The notes: generated by a model not told the origin, from the letters alone. A DNA stretch of 64,000 nucleotides from Apostichopus japonicus (GCF_037975245.1 NC_092568.1:62001-126000), one strand, 5' to 3'; counted from the first letter of the stretch, positions 36,156-47,172 are shown. Program-made: numbers and translations.

Positions 36156-39100
36156 GTAGGTTAGGCCAGACAGTCGTTTTGATGGAAGGCCTTATGGGCG
36201 TTACTAATAGAAGGGCGAGAGAGAGGGGGGGGGGGCGGCGGGGGAGATAAAAACACGTAGATGTGAGAGTAACGGACTGTACAAGTTCGAGTGCAGCATA
36301 TTGAGTACCATAAACAGCGTGAAACTACAAACGAGTACTTAAATTATATATATGTTTACTCCGCTTCCTAAAGTAGCAGGTACGACTATAAAGTTAACCC
36401 ACCCGATGAAAGCGTATGGTATCTATTTACGAAGGGGGTGGGGGCGGTCACTCCCAAATTTTGTTTTATACATCGGTCAGACGTCACTGTAACATCATCG
36501 TTGCCATTTGTCAAACCATTTGTTGGAAGATTTGACAAGTCAATTATTACAACATGTTTCATTTCCACTCTTCCTCAACTAATGGTTGCGTCCCAACTCA
36601 GCGTTTTACGATGGGTCTAGCGCTGGATAGCGCGGGAGGGGGATATTCAAGGGTATAGCAGTTAGCCTTGGGGAATGGCACAATGTGAGTCGTCAAGGAA
36701 AGAGTTAGGCTAAGCAGCGCTGTAACTGGATGAATTTGGGTGATAATAATTTCAAGAAAAATTCCTAATCCTGATATCTCTTCTTTTTTATTTGGTAGCT
36801 TTGGCCGAAGAAAGAACCATTTTAATCCTCTTGGCTTTCGCAATTGGACTGACTGTTCTGACCGTCGGTATCTTTATTGAGAGTTTAATTTACGTCTGCA
36901 GAAAAATCCCAAGCCGGAGGAAAGTTCAACTTGCTTTTGTCATGGGTATATATCCAGTAAGTATTACCTCCCCTCCCCCATCCCCACCCCACCCGATAAC
37001 ATGTCCGTCCCTATCCTAACACCTCTCCTGCAGAGGTGAGAAGCATTGTAAAAAGTGTTATTATATAACTTGAAGAACATTCATGTTAGAGTAAGAACTA
37101 CGGCGTTACATGTTTATTAGCCGTGATTACAGATTAAACATCCCCCCCCCCCTGTCAAATGTCTTTCTATTAGTTTGACCCCTATGTAAATACAGGTCAC
37201 ATATGATGCATTACATATCGTGCTCTTTAAGGCTTTAAGTAATTCATTCACACGGTTCGCCAAATTGTGGTTTGGAACATTTGATTCAAAAACAGCCAAA
37301 AATCCGAGTCCTCGAATATAACCCATTGTTTTCCCATGCATATGTCGGTTTGCATTGATACGTTAACATTCCGGCTGAAACAAATGAACGATCGATTGAA
37401 GGTTACTCTATGTAACGTGGATACATGAGATGTGGGCAGATACAATGTACCCGCAGGATTGATAAACACAAGAGAAAACAATGGCAATATATCACGGTTG
37501 GAAATGTTATATATATTGCAGTACACCGGTAACTTTATATGAGCAAATAATAACACAATAAGTATGATGTAGCATCCCTTGTATGTAAAGTTTATGTAAG
37601 TTTGAAAACACGGATAGTGGTGTACCCGCGCAACATTAGAAACTTTGCACACACTCGTAATTTGCGTTTGCGATGATAATTAGGTGTCTTTGCAATTAAA
37701 GGGGTGGGTTCACATGCAGTCTTCGGCAAAGGAATCATTGTTGTGTCTCTCTTTTTATCCAACAGGTATTCTGTACGACCTCCTTAATGGCCCTTCTAGT
37801 ACCAAATGCTGCCCTCCTAACTCATTTTACAGCCCAGGTGTAAGTTTATCAAACCATCACTTCATGATTTCATATAGATATATTTATAAATATACTACAC
37901 AAATACGTTTGAAAAAAAAAAACAGACCGGGAAACCGTAATTCTTGAATGGAGTAAATATATTGATATAGGTTGTTAAATCGGTGTGATGTTTATTCTGG
38001 TGCAATTGTTTAGAAACAATGGTATAAACGTTCTTTAATGAAAGTATACATACCTTTGTTCTTTCTTTGCTTGTTATAACAATCAACATTTGTCAAAGGG
38101 CCATGATGCAGAATCTGTTCTGTGTCACAGAATTGCGATATATTTGGAACTATACAAGAGTAGATGTGTAACATGTGTCACATGTGTAACATGTGTAACA
38201 TTTGAACATTTGTAACATGTGTAACATGTGTAACAGCCTACAGGTGTAGATGTGTAACATGTGTAATATGTGAAACATGTGTAACATTTGTAACATGTGT
38301 AACATGTGTTACATGTGTAACATGTGTAACAGGTGTAACATGTGTAACAGGTGTAACTGGTGTAGATGTGTAACATGTGTAGATGTGTAACATGTGTAAC
38401 ATGTGAAACATTTGTAACATGTGTAACATTTGTAACAAACCTTGTTTTCTTACCTTAGGTATTTTTCCGTGGCGCTCGTCCAATTTATTATGCTGCTAAC
38501 GGGTTACTATGGTTCCAAAGATGGCCTGTTAAATCTACTCAAAGGGCAAATCATTCCTCTCGGCAGTCCGCCTCTACTTATTTTCTGTACATGTCTTTGG
38601 CCGAAGATACCAATAGTTCCGTAAGTAAATCCACGTGAATGTTTTACATTTTCAAATCGATTGCGTCAGTGTTGCACTCCCTGATTTCCTCCTCAATCTA
38701 TTCCATATTCTCTTTCCATATTTGTCTCCTCATTCTCCTCATCTCTTCCTTATTCTGCCCCCAGTTCACCTCTCCATTTTCTTCCTCCTCTCATCTTCCT
38801 GATCATTCTCCACCTGCTCCAACCCCCCTCCCCCCACACCCCACCTTACCGCCAATTCTCTTTCACTTTCCCCATCCCCTTGTTTCTCCTCATTCTCCGC
38901 CTTCTATGCTGCCTCGTACCGAAGTCTGCCCCAAATTCTTCTCCCAATTTTCTCTACTATTTTATTCACCAATATCCTCATTTTTTTCTCTTTTCATTTC
39001 CTCCTCTATGCTCCTCACAATGCGCCTCCTCATCTTTTCTCCTGCATTTTCTACTAATTTCCCGCCTCTTTTTCTTTTCGTACTTATCCTGTTCAGCTAA

Positions 39101-42100
39101 CCAAGCTTCTCCTCATTTTCTTTCCCACTCGCCTCCTCATTCGGCCCTTCATTCGCCTCCTCACTCTCATCCTCATTCCGTTACTGATTCTCCTCTATAT
39201 GCTCCTCCTCATTCTTCTCATTCTCCTCAGCCTTCTCGTTCTACTTGTACACGCAATACTCTCCCTTAGTCTCCTCCCATTATCCTCCTCATCATGCTTC
39301 TCTCGTGTAGCCTCGTCTCTGATCTGCGGATCTACATAGTGTACCCACCCCTAAGATGGGGTTCTAAATGTGGTTATCCTCCTCGACTCACCAACTTTTT
39401 CTCTCTTTTTCCTTTCAATATTTGTCAACTATATTTGATCTTCATACGTCATAGAAATTGTCATCAAATACACCAAATTAATCTTACTTCAAAGAAATCT
39501 TTACATTCTTTCCATTTTTGGTCTAAATTTTCGTGTTTTTTTCCCCTTCTTTTCCAAACAGACCCACATACAAGAAATTTATCCGTGCCATCCGGTTTAT
39601 GGTGATTCAGACAGCAATATTCAAACCGATGATGTTATTTATTGGCGGGATGCTATGGAGTAACAATAATTACACGCCAGGAAATGTAAGTCATTCACGT
39701 CGAACTTTACAATACATAAACATGAACCGTTCAAACATTCTTCCTTTCATTTTACGAAGAAATAATAAGGAAACCATATGCGGTTAGCGCGGTTCAAATA
39801 CTAGAATTTTATAAACATCCTGCCCTGTTTAATGGTCTGGTATATATGTAACCATTGAATGGCAAATGTGAATGCATAAAACATGCCGATCACTATAATA
39901 TCAATTGGAGACTTAGAGTGATGTGTTTTCTTCTCCCCCAATAACCCCCCCTCCCCCACTAACCCCACCCTCATCCGTCCACGTCTCCTCTCCCCTCCCC
40001 TCCCCTACTCATGACGTTAGACTTCTAGAGAAATTAGTACAACTCATATAAGCAACTTGTGTGCTTCAAAAGACATTTTCAATATAACGTTTAATTGGTT
40101 AAAATAGTTGCCATGTCTTCTTGATCCGATTCAACCATGTTACTTTTTCTCTTCATCGAAAAAAAAAAGATTAAAATTAGCTAGTTGCATTGCCTCCAGT
40201 AATAGTTGCAATCATGTATTCAGCCCAGATTCCAATATGCAAAGTAGACTGGGCTAGGTTAATCTGCTATGAAAGTATGGCAGGTCGATAAGTGATTCTC
40301 TATATAAGTGTTTTTTTACCTAAAAGCAATAGACCTTCTCAAAATTGTAATTTTTATGTTTTGACATGAATGCGACACATAAGTGACAGTGAAGTTTTAC
40401 TAAGATTAAAATGGGTAGGTACAATATACGCTGTATATGTCACATGCTACTTGTTTGCTAGGGAATTCAAACATATAGCCATCATTGTTCATGTACGTGA
40501 TGGAGATAATTGTCATGGACAAATTTTCGAAACAGTTGAGAAAAATCACATTCCATTTGGGAGATATCACCGATTTATTGTTCCTTCACACACATGGATG
40601 AAGACTTGATCAAGTCTAAATATGACGTCATCGAGCCACATTATTTTTTTTTTTTTAAATAGTTCCTTGAAATCTTCTGTAATGGAGATGGGCTTTGGAA
40701 ATGTTGCGTGTAAAATATTGCAGCGCTTTATATGGCCTAATAATTGCATTGGTTTCAATATCAGCAATGTTAACAATTTACCTGATATAATGTTAACTTG
40801 TTGCCTTGAAATATAATATGGAAAGAAAAGCAGAAGGTTTCAGATCCTGGTGCATGGCACTATAATATCACAGATTGAAATATGACGGCTCCCAGACACG
40901 ACCTCTCCCAAACGGAATATGTTGTTCATCACCATGGACTCTGCATGATAATCATAGAACAGGGTTGTCCAACCTACGGCCCGCGGGCCACAGTCCGGCC
41001 CGCCGCAGGGTTGCGTCCGGCCCGCCAGAGATGCACTACGGTGTGAAATTTATTGAGCAGATTTATTGATAACAATTTGAAGCTATATAATCAATCATTC
41101 GAACCTTCTGGGTCCAAAAAAAAATGCATACAGGTCAGTTTGTGTGACACTCTCTCAGCGGAGGGGAGGGGGGGGGGGAACCGGCTGGACTTTATTTATC
41201 TGTTTTATCAGGAAGGAAAATAAATCAGTGCGCTCCGCGCGCAGTGCTTACATTTTGTTGCCTTGGGCTTCGCGCAAACTATCGAGCGTAGGGTTCATGC
41301 GGCCCCCTCCTTCATCATAACCATTCCATGTGGCCCTCCTCTGCAAAAGGTTGGACAACCCTGTCATAGAATGATGGGTTGGGCTTGTGTCTCCTTAAGA
41401 GGTTTCCAAATGATCTTTAAACATTATTTTATCCACATTTCACAGTTCAGTGGCTCGGATCCGTGGCTGGTGATGGAAATCATGATGCTGTTTTCATCGA
41501 TGTTTGCCCTGAACGGTATCATTATTATGTTCCGTATATCCAAGGACACCATGAAGGAATTTCATCTGGTGCCTAAGTTTTTCACAGTTCAGCTGACCCT
41601 CATCTTGACCAGCGTGCAGGGTTTTACCATCAGTCTTATTGTGTACTTCGGAGGAATTGCATGTAGGCCACCATTCATCCCGCCAATGAGGGGATTGTGT
41701 AAGTCCAACGGTTGCATATTTAAAATTTCAAAATAATGAATATTCATGATTAAGTTTGACATATTTTATCATTTACGATGACATACGAGAGTGTTTGATA
41801 TTATCTTTGGGAGTTGATTTAGTTGGTATTGGCAGGAAAATAAATTATTTCGTTTTCTGTGTCGTTTATATATGTACATTGTGCACACAGACACACATAC
41901 AAAGATTTCCTTGTTATTCCCCTTCCCCCCCCCCTTTCTCGAGTATATGGTTGTCAGACGGGGAAGCGGTAGGTAGGGGGCATGCTGAGTGTATAATTGA
42001 GCGGAACATCTAATTTAATTCTGTCACCATTTGCTACCAATGTTGTTTTATTCTTATCACTCATGTTTACAGATTACGATAAATTCCTCAACATTTTTGA

Positions 42101-42503
42101 GATGTTCATCTTCAACCTGTTCGCTACCATCTGGTTCCGAAGACTAGACGGAAATCTCGACGAAGTTCAGAAGGAGCGCCGCCTGTCAAAATATTCGCGA
42201 CTTTCAGGCAGTATCTCCGGTCCACCAGGAGGCGAGAAGCCGTCGAACATGCCTACTCTTAGTACCTCCTTGGAAGGCGGAATGGACGATTTCGACCAAA
42301 AAGTTCTCAACAATAATTCGCGGAACGCGTTCACCGTCGAACATGACGACGAAAAGAAAATGCCATATTTAAATCACTCCAGTATTTCCAAGAACGGAGG
42401 CATCACACCGCCAGAAGATCAAAGAAGTGAATACGAGGGCGAAGGAATGACGTCATCCTCACCTCTGGTGAGATCCGACTCGGATCGTGAGACCAACGTC
42501 TGA
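36014..42503 (+). CDS. SLC51A: OST-alpha-like transporter, copy B (complete, seven coding exons)
   Basis: Alpha subunit of the organic solute/steroid transporter family. Exons: 36014-36155, 36799-36956, 37766-37839, 38459-38620, 39562-39685, 41446-41698, 42073-42503, total 1344 bases and 447 residues. The ATG has A at -3 and G at +4, and an in-frame TAG lies 42 bases upstream. About 50 polar N-terminal residues with one N-glycosylation sequon (NDT, residue 5) and the PTTEQLLAAL motif match human PTAAQLLRAL. Seven hydrophobic segments sit near residues 54-81, 91-118, 122-141, 192-212, 225-247, 260-285 and 308-328. GYYGSKDGL replaces the vertebrate GFGGKEAV. The cysteine cluster is reduced to CTC. 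A 118-residue polar, Ser- and acid-rich tail ends ETNV, a class I PDZ-ligand pattern. Intron phases 1, 0, 2, 2, 0, 1 equal those of copy A. Substrate and polarity are not readable from sequence. Confidence 0.93.
36799..36956 (+). CDS. SLC51A: copy B exon 2: TM1 and basic loop
   Basis: Follows TATTTGGTAG and closes at TATCCA before GTAAGT, phase 1 in and 0 out. It encodes a helix with FIESLIYVCRK, matching human FLEDAVYLYKN, and a basic SRRK loop. Confidence 0.9.
37766..37839 (+). CDS. SLC51A: copy B exon 3: TM2
   Basis: A 74-base exon between ATCCAACAG and GTAAGTT, phase 0 in and 2 out. It encodes VFCTTSLMALLVPNAALL and onward. The donor is placed at 37840, not 37838, because it preserves the reading frame and the 74-base length of copy A. 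Confidence 0.88.
38164..38437. repeat. 9-bp minisatellite in copy B intron 3
   Basis: About thirty imperfect copies of TGTAACATG, with some TGTAGA and TTTGTAA variants. It ends about 21 bases before the exon 4 acceptor at 38458. Minus-strand frames reading Tyr-Thr-Cys repeats are artefacts. Confidence 0.92.
38459..38620 (+). CDS. SLC51A: copy B exon 4: TM3 and reduced Cys region
   Basis: A 162-base exon between TCTTACCTTAG and GTAAGTA, phase 2 on both sides. It encodes YFSVALVQFIMLLTGYYGSK, then LLNLLKGQ and FCTCLWP. The polypyrimidine tract before it is only about 18 bases because the minisatellite abuts. Confidence 0.9.
38640..39300 (+). repeat. pyrimidine-rich tract in copy B intron 4
   Basis: About 650 bases dominated by C and T with recurring CTCCTCATT motifs. 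The 129- and 153-codon frames here (Ser, Pro, Phe, Leu-rich) have no domain and are composition artefacts. Confidence 0.8.
39562..39685 (+). CDS. SLC51A: copy B exon 5: TM4
   Basis: A 124-base exon between TTTCCAAACAG and GTAAGTC, phase 2 in and 0 out. It encodes a Lys/Arg-rich approach, FKPMMLFIGGMLWS and NNYTPGN, matching the end of TM4 in copy A. Confidence 0.9.
40960..41363. mobile_element. non-autonomous hAT element in copy B intron 5
   Basis: 404 bp with perfect 16-bp terminal inverted repeats CAGGGTTGTCCAACCT and identical 8-bp flanks TCATAGAA at 40952-40959 and 41364-41371. It is GC-rich inside (GGCCCGCGGGCC). No transposase is retained. The intact duplication suggests a fairly recent insertion. 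Confidence 0.93.
41446..41698 (+). CDS. SLC51A: copy B exon 6: TM5 and TM6
   Basis: A 253-base exon between CACATTTCACAG and GTAAGTC, phase 0 in and 1 out, the same length as in copy A. It encodes two helices, the VPKFFTVQ loop and GGIACRPPF, matching human GGQIACSPPY. A second AG five bases inside would break the match. Confidence 0.9.
42073..42503 (+). CDS. SLC51A: copy B exon 7: TM7 and long cytoplasmic tail
   Basis: Follows ATGTTTACAG, completing a Tyr codon. It encodes FLNIFEMFIFNLFATIWF, then about 118 polar residues, and stops TGA with last residues RETNV. The tail is much longer than that of the human protein, which ends a few dozen residues after TM7. Confidence 0.9.
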
Positions 42504-42800
42504 TAGCTAACGTCAAGTTTGGCTGGTTTCGTTGGTCAATGGCTCGCTTCGACGTACGCTATGCAATAAGGAGGCCGAGATCCAATACGGCCGCGGTTCG
42601 GATTGAAAAATAATAATAGTAATATTAATAATAATAATAATAATAATGAACAAAACCTTAAATATGATTCAAGAAGGTCCTCGTGGGAAGTGTCACGGAC
42701 TGTATTATGGTCGCGTTGCCATGGTTACAAGCATGTGCAATCACAATCGATCGTAAATTTATCACGGAGCATGAATAAAGATAACACAAAGGTTTTTAAA
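42504..42800 (+). other. probable 3' UTR of copy B
   Basis: An (AAT)n microsatellite at about 42609-42648, an imperfect RFX-like GTTGCCATGGTTAC at about 42715, and an AATAAA hexamer at 42774-42779 that is the best polyadenylation signal after the stop. Confidence 0.5.
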
Positions 42801-45397
42801 AATTGCAAATAAGAACTAATTTTATGAATTAAGCAGTACTATTTTTTCATTCATGCAAGTGGCCTTTTCGTGTTTTTTTTTCTTTTCTTATTTTCTTCCG
42901 ATTTTTGCCGTCCGTCTTAAAAACAGCTTACACTGTAAATGATACAAAATATGTATTGGAGTTCATGCAGTATAGCTACATGTTAACACCATTGGTTATT
43001 ACGTATGAGTTGCAACGAATGTCTGTAACAGTGGCGTAATCAACCTTTTGCTTTCGGAGGGGCTGATTCGGGGAAGGGGGAGAGACAATGGGGTGGGACA
43101 GGGGTAAGCATACTTGACGATATCCTAATACATAATTTAATGCGGACTATTGATAATTCATGCTTGTAACTATATCTATAACGGTGTAACATATATAATA
43201 CGTGAGTTCTTTAATCCAATTTGAACAAGTTAACTTTAAAGTCTCCGTCCATCATATGGACAAAATTATAAGTTTATCTCAGCTCTGTTGAATAAATTGG
43301 GAGTTTGATTAAGTTGATGATTTAAATGATTTCTATATGTTATCATATGTATTCACTTTTAAACATATATCAGTTATTTCACGGTTTAGGGATGATGTTT
43401 GGCATTCTTCTCCGTCTCTCATCATGAGGCAGAATACACAGAAGATGGGACAAGTGTTTTAACCGAGATGATGGCATCCCTGCAGGAAATTAGCTTTGGA
43501 AAATGTTAGCTATATTAATTAATGTCAACTTTGGGACGAATTCCTTTTTTACATATCGTACTAACTTAAACGCTGTATACGGCATAAGCTTACAACTTTC
43601 TAACCAACAATCTGACCAAAGAATGGAATATTTACATCTAATTTGCATATTCCTCAATCCATTATGAGATCTATATCTATGTGGCTCTTTCTTGTTTCTT
43701 GTAATTATTAACATTGATTATTGTTATTATTGTTATACTTATTATTATTATTATGATTATTTATTTATTTTAGCACTTATCTCTCACATACCTGAAAAGT
43801 GAAATACAATTAATATCAAAAACTTTTAGAAAAGATAATTCCTCTCAACAAATTAAACCGACTGATAGGTTGAGTTTAACTCTTATGTCGACAATGTTTA
43901 ACATCCATCTGGCTTCAACATTTGAATTTATGCAAATGTATGATCATTGTTTTTTGTGCTGGCATAAGAACTTTTATCAGGATAAAAATGATGCCTTACG
44001 CTAAATTCTACTATAACTTATTTCAACGGTTACCATGGTAACAGCCTGCAAGGACCGGTGTAAGGCTACTGTTATTTTATTTATTTTTTTAAATAAACAT
44101 AAATTTACGAATTGTTAATCGAGAGTTTCTGTTTACTATACGCTACAATTACGATGACTAAAACAAAATATCAGAATTATTTATCTTTAGTTTAGGTCTT
44201 ACGGCTAATAATATTACTATTTAATAAAGGGTAAATCGTAAACGACAAACCGAGAACCGTAAAGTTTTAGCAAATTTCATTTACGGATCACCGTAATTTA
44301 ACAAATTTTGGTCAAATATGGCAATTATAATTATATCCAATGCGAAGTGTTACATGTTGATCTAGTGAACTTTTTGACATCATGGACAAGAATTTGAACA
44401 TTTCTGTTTTTACCTTTCAGAAAGGGCTCTTGAGATATCGTGGGAAGTAAATAAATATGAGAACTGCCCATATTATATATTAATATTATAACGATAGTAT
44501 TCTAGTAAAACATGGTAACCTTCTATCGTTGAATATCCATTTATCACAATTTATATTGGACGTATACCCACGAAAAGTTTGTTAACAATAGTCTCGTGTT
44601 AATGTAATCTCTACCTATAAACCGTTTAAACATTTTTTTGTAGTGGGGGAGGGGAGGGGGAGGGGAGGGGAGGGGGAGAGACCTTTCTTATTTTGTTGGT
44701 CATTTTTATGTTAATTTTTTTTTTAGCACTGACGGGTTTAAATGGAACATTCTTCATTTTTCTTGTTACGTGTTACTGCGATTGTATTAATTTCGACCAA
44801 GTTGTGTTACTTAAATCAACCATCAGTTTTGTGTTATATCAGAAAACAAAGAAAGTTGACCAAAGAAAAGAGAAAATAGAGAGGAAATATCATGAAATGA
44901 CACAACTATAAGACTGACATATATGTATCATATTTTGCTACGAAATAAATCGGATGCAGAGTAATTTATTGAATATTCATATGATGTAAATTTTGAAAAT
45001 CCTATTGGAAGAGAGGAAAGCAGTGAATAAAATATTTCAAATCTAAGTGTTCCTTTTTTCTTTTCTTTTTTAGTTGTCCTACGTACTCACAATAAATGGA
45101 ATAATCGAATAACGGATGGTCATATGGGGGCAGAGGGATTGGGGCAAGGTGGAGGGTGGGGCTAGATTTTCTGAAATAATGTACTCTCCAGAATACGTGC
45201 GGTTTGCATAGCGGAAACCGAACCATTGCGCACTTAGAGCATATACCTGTGTCCATATTTTCTATTGCAATAACAGTGTATTATAAATGACAACCAGCTG
45301 ATTCCGGTTACAATATCTTCCGTAGATTACCACTAACCCCTTAACTATCACCCTCCTAACAGCGCATATAATCACCCCACCACCGCTATACTGAGGG
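42801..45397. other. intergenic, no gene recognised
   Basis: AT-rich with a G-rich tract at 44643-44680. A frame at 44728-44911 follows a strong acceptor-like TTTTTTTTTTAG but has no recognised domain or partner exons. Confidence 0.4.
44029..44042. promoter_or_regulatory. perfect palindromic RFX X-box
   Basis: GTTACCATGGTAAC fits GTNRCC-N2-RGYAAC exactly on both strands. No adjacent gene start is visible, so it is a candidate only. Confidence 0.3.
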
Positions 45398-45789
45398 CAG
45401 GGGGTAGGAGCCGGAGGGCACTGTGGGCACGTGCCCCACCCCACACTTTTTTTTCAAAATAGCAAATGTTCCCTACTGGCAAATAAAATGTGCGCCTTTG
45501 ACGAAGAACTGTCTTTTGGATATCTTAAGCCTTTGTTTATTTTAATGATTTATTTTTAGTCTGTACATGATAATTTTTTAAATGGCATCCCATATCTTTT
45601 TGTAGCACGGTTAACAATAAACAATCTCAATAAATAGTATATTAAATAGCCTACTAACACATCATATATATATGGCCGGTGTGTATCGGTTTATAGCATA
45701 ACTAGTGGTGGTTGTGGAATGCGAAAGTGCCCCTCTGATGTTGTGCCCCCCCCCCACACTTTTTGGAAGCTTCCTACCCCCCCTCCCCG
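45398..45789. mobile_element. possible MITE with near-identical flanks
   Basis: The left end contains GGGGGTAGGAGCC and the right end GGAAGCTTCCTACCCCC, roughly inverted. Both ends also carry a GTGCCCC...CACACTTTTT segment. Flanks ACTGAGGG and ACTGATGG differ at one base of eight. The exact boundary is uncertain. Confidence 0.35.
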
Positions 45790-45982
45790 ACTGATGGGTT
45801 GGTAAAGTTGTCAACGAAGTTAAAGGTAGTTTAAAATATCTTTCGATTATTTACCCGGTGTGACAGTTAGCGTCCAGAATCTTATGTGAAGGCGTCCTAC
45901 ACGAACGTGCCTGAGTAAGAAATGCCTCTTTATAACCTAATGAAACGTTAATAATTAATTAATATTTACTTATTATCAGCTT

Positions 45983-46067
45983 CCTTCGATAGCTCAGTTG
46001 GTAGAGCGGGAGACTGTAGTTAGATAAAGTCATCTCTAGGTCGCTGGTTCGATTCCGGCTCGAAGGA
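45983..46067 (+). tRNA. tRNA-Tyr (GTA) with 12-nt intron
   Basis: Acceptor stem CCTTCGA pairs with TCGAAGG, discriminator A. The D arm is GCTC-GAGC. The anticodon stem GGAGA pairs with TCTCT, anticodon GTA at 46016-46018. The intron is 46020-46031, just after position 37 as in animal tRNA-Tyr. The T arm is GCTGG-TTCGATT-CCGGC. A and B boxes are intact and a T6 terminator follows at 46071. Confidence 0.95.
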
Positions 46068-46335
46068 TTCTTTTTTGCGAAATTCCAAGACATTTAGAAC
46101 ATAGTAGTCTTCATAGCTTTTGACTTGTTGACTAAGCAGGACTTCATATCAAGCAATCATAAAGAAAGGTAAAACATATTCTTCAGCGATGGTGAGAAGA
46201 CAGTGTGTCTATATAAATAACTTGATAAAGTGGAAAATCATCTACATTTATTAATCAATCATTTACGAGTCTAAACTGGTGAAGAATATCTGGAACGTTT
46301 TGGTAAATTACTCTTAAGTTTTTTGCAACAAGTGT

Positions 46336-46420
46336 CCTTCGATAGCTCTCATTTGGTAGCGCGAGAACACTGTAGTTAAATTGACGACTTCTATGTAGGT
46401 CGTTCGTTCGCTTCCTTGTA
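46336..46420 (+). pseudogene. decayed tRNA-Tyr copy
   Basis: CCTTCGATAGCTC, then an insertion, CACTGTAGTTAAATTGACGA and AGGTCG follow the order of the intact gene, but the T arm and 3' acceptor are broken. The 3' flank (CTTGTTGACTTGACAGGACT) resembles the flank of the intact gene, showing duplication of gene plus flank. Confidence 0.75.
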
Positions 46421-46584
46421 AATTCAACCTCCATAACATTATACTTGTTGACTTGACAGGACTTTCATTTTTGAAAACCTACATTATATCTGTCTATAGA
46501 AGTTCTGACTACGAATAACTTTGTCATTTGTTAACTTATTCTTATATTAATTACCATAATTAGTCAACAACCCGTAACAAGTGT

Positions 46585-46630
46585 CCTATGACAGCTCGGT
46601 TGGTAGAACAGGAACACTACAAACAATTTC
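46585..46630 (+). pseudogene. 5' fragment of a tRNA-Tyr copy
   Basis: CCTATGACAGCTCGGTTGG, then TAGAACAGGAACACTA matches the 5' half of tRNA-Tyr and then diverges. It is preceded by ACAAGTGT, as is the copy at 46336. Confidence 0.6.
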
Positions 46631-47050
46631 CAAAATGTATATAGTTTGTGTAATAATCTTGCATAATTTGCATATTTGTCAATGTTTTCTACAATGGTTG
46701 TAAATAGACTGAAAGAAAAAATACCATCATTGCTACAGAGATAGTGATGAATAAGAAAGAGCGGCCAAATGAAAGTAATTTTGTTGCGCGACACGTGCTA
46801 AGTATACCTTGTTTTGAACAAATTGATCTTTGTCCCCAAAGTAAGTGCCAACAGATCTCACCATAGATTGTAACAAATTTCAATGCGCTTTATATTGAGA
46901 AGAGGAGTGCTGCCCTCTTCTTGATATTTCTGAATTCACTGCTATTATCATGTTTCTTTACCTGTTGGCTGGCAGTTGTGCTGGCCCATTTATCTTTCAT
47001 CCAAATCATTAACCCGATACCCGACCCCCGATCCCCCACCCCCATCCCCA

Positions 47051-47168
47051 ACCTATGACTGTGGACGCTGGTTGTATGTCCAGAGGTTCGAAACCGGTAA
47101 GGTTTAAGGTTATAATTCCACTGTAGGCGTTTATCATTTGTATCGAAAAATGCTAGGTCTGTTTTGGT

Positions 47169-47172
<4 letters not shown>
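47051..47172 (+). repeat. dispersed repeat, second copy
   Basis: Matches the body at 35088-35200: GTGGACGCTGG, GTCCAGAGGTTCGAAACC, TAATTCCACTGTAGGCGTTT and GTTTTGGTGACAT. A long TA microsatellite follows directly. Confidence 0.75.

Noticed and set aside
38125..38483. Tyr-Thr-Cys repeat protein on the minus strand; also considered as a CRISPR-like array
   Set aside because: The 9-bp units are contiguous without spacers, so it is a minisatellite.
38639..39269. Frames of 153 and 129 codons in copy B intron 4
   Set aside because: Entirely explained by a pyrimidine-rich tract; exon 5 joins exon 4 cleanly without them.
44693..44911. Frame after a strong acceptor-like T tract, ending in a Lys/Glu-rich tail
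   Set aside because: Looked like a terminal exon of a membrane protein, but no preceding exons, domain or family match could be seen.
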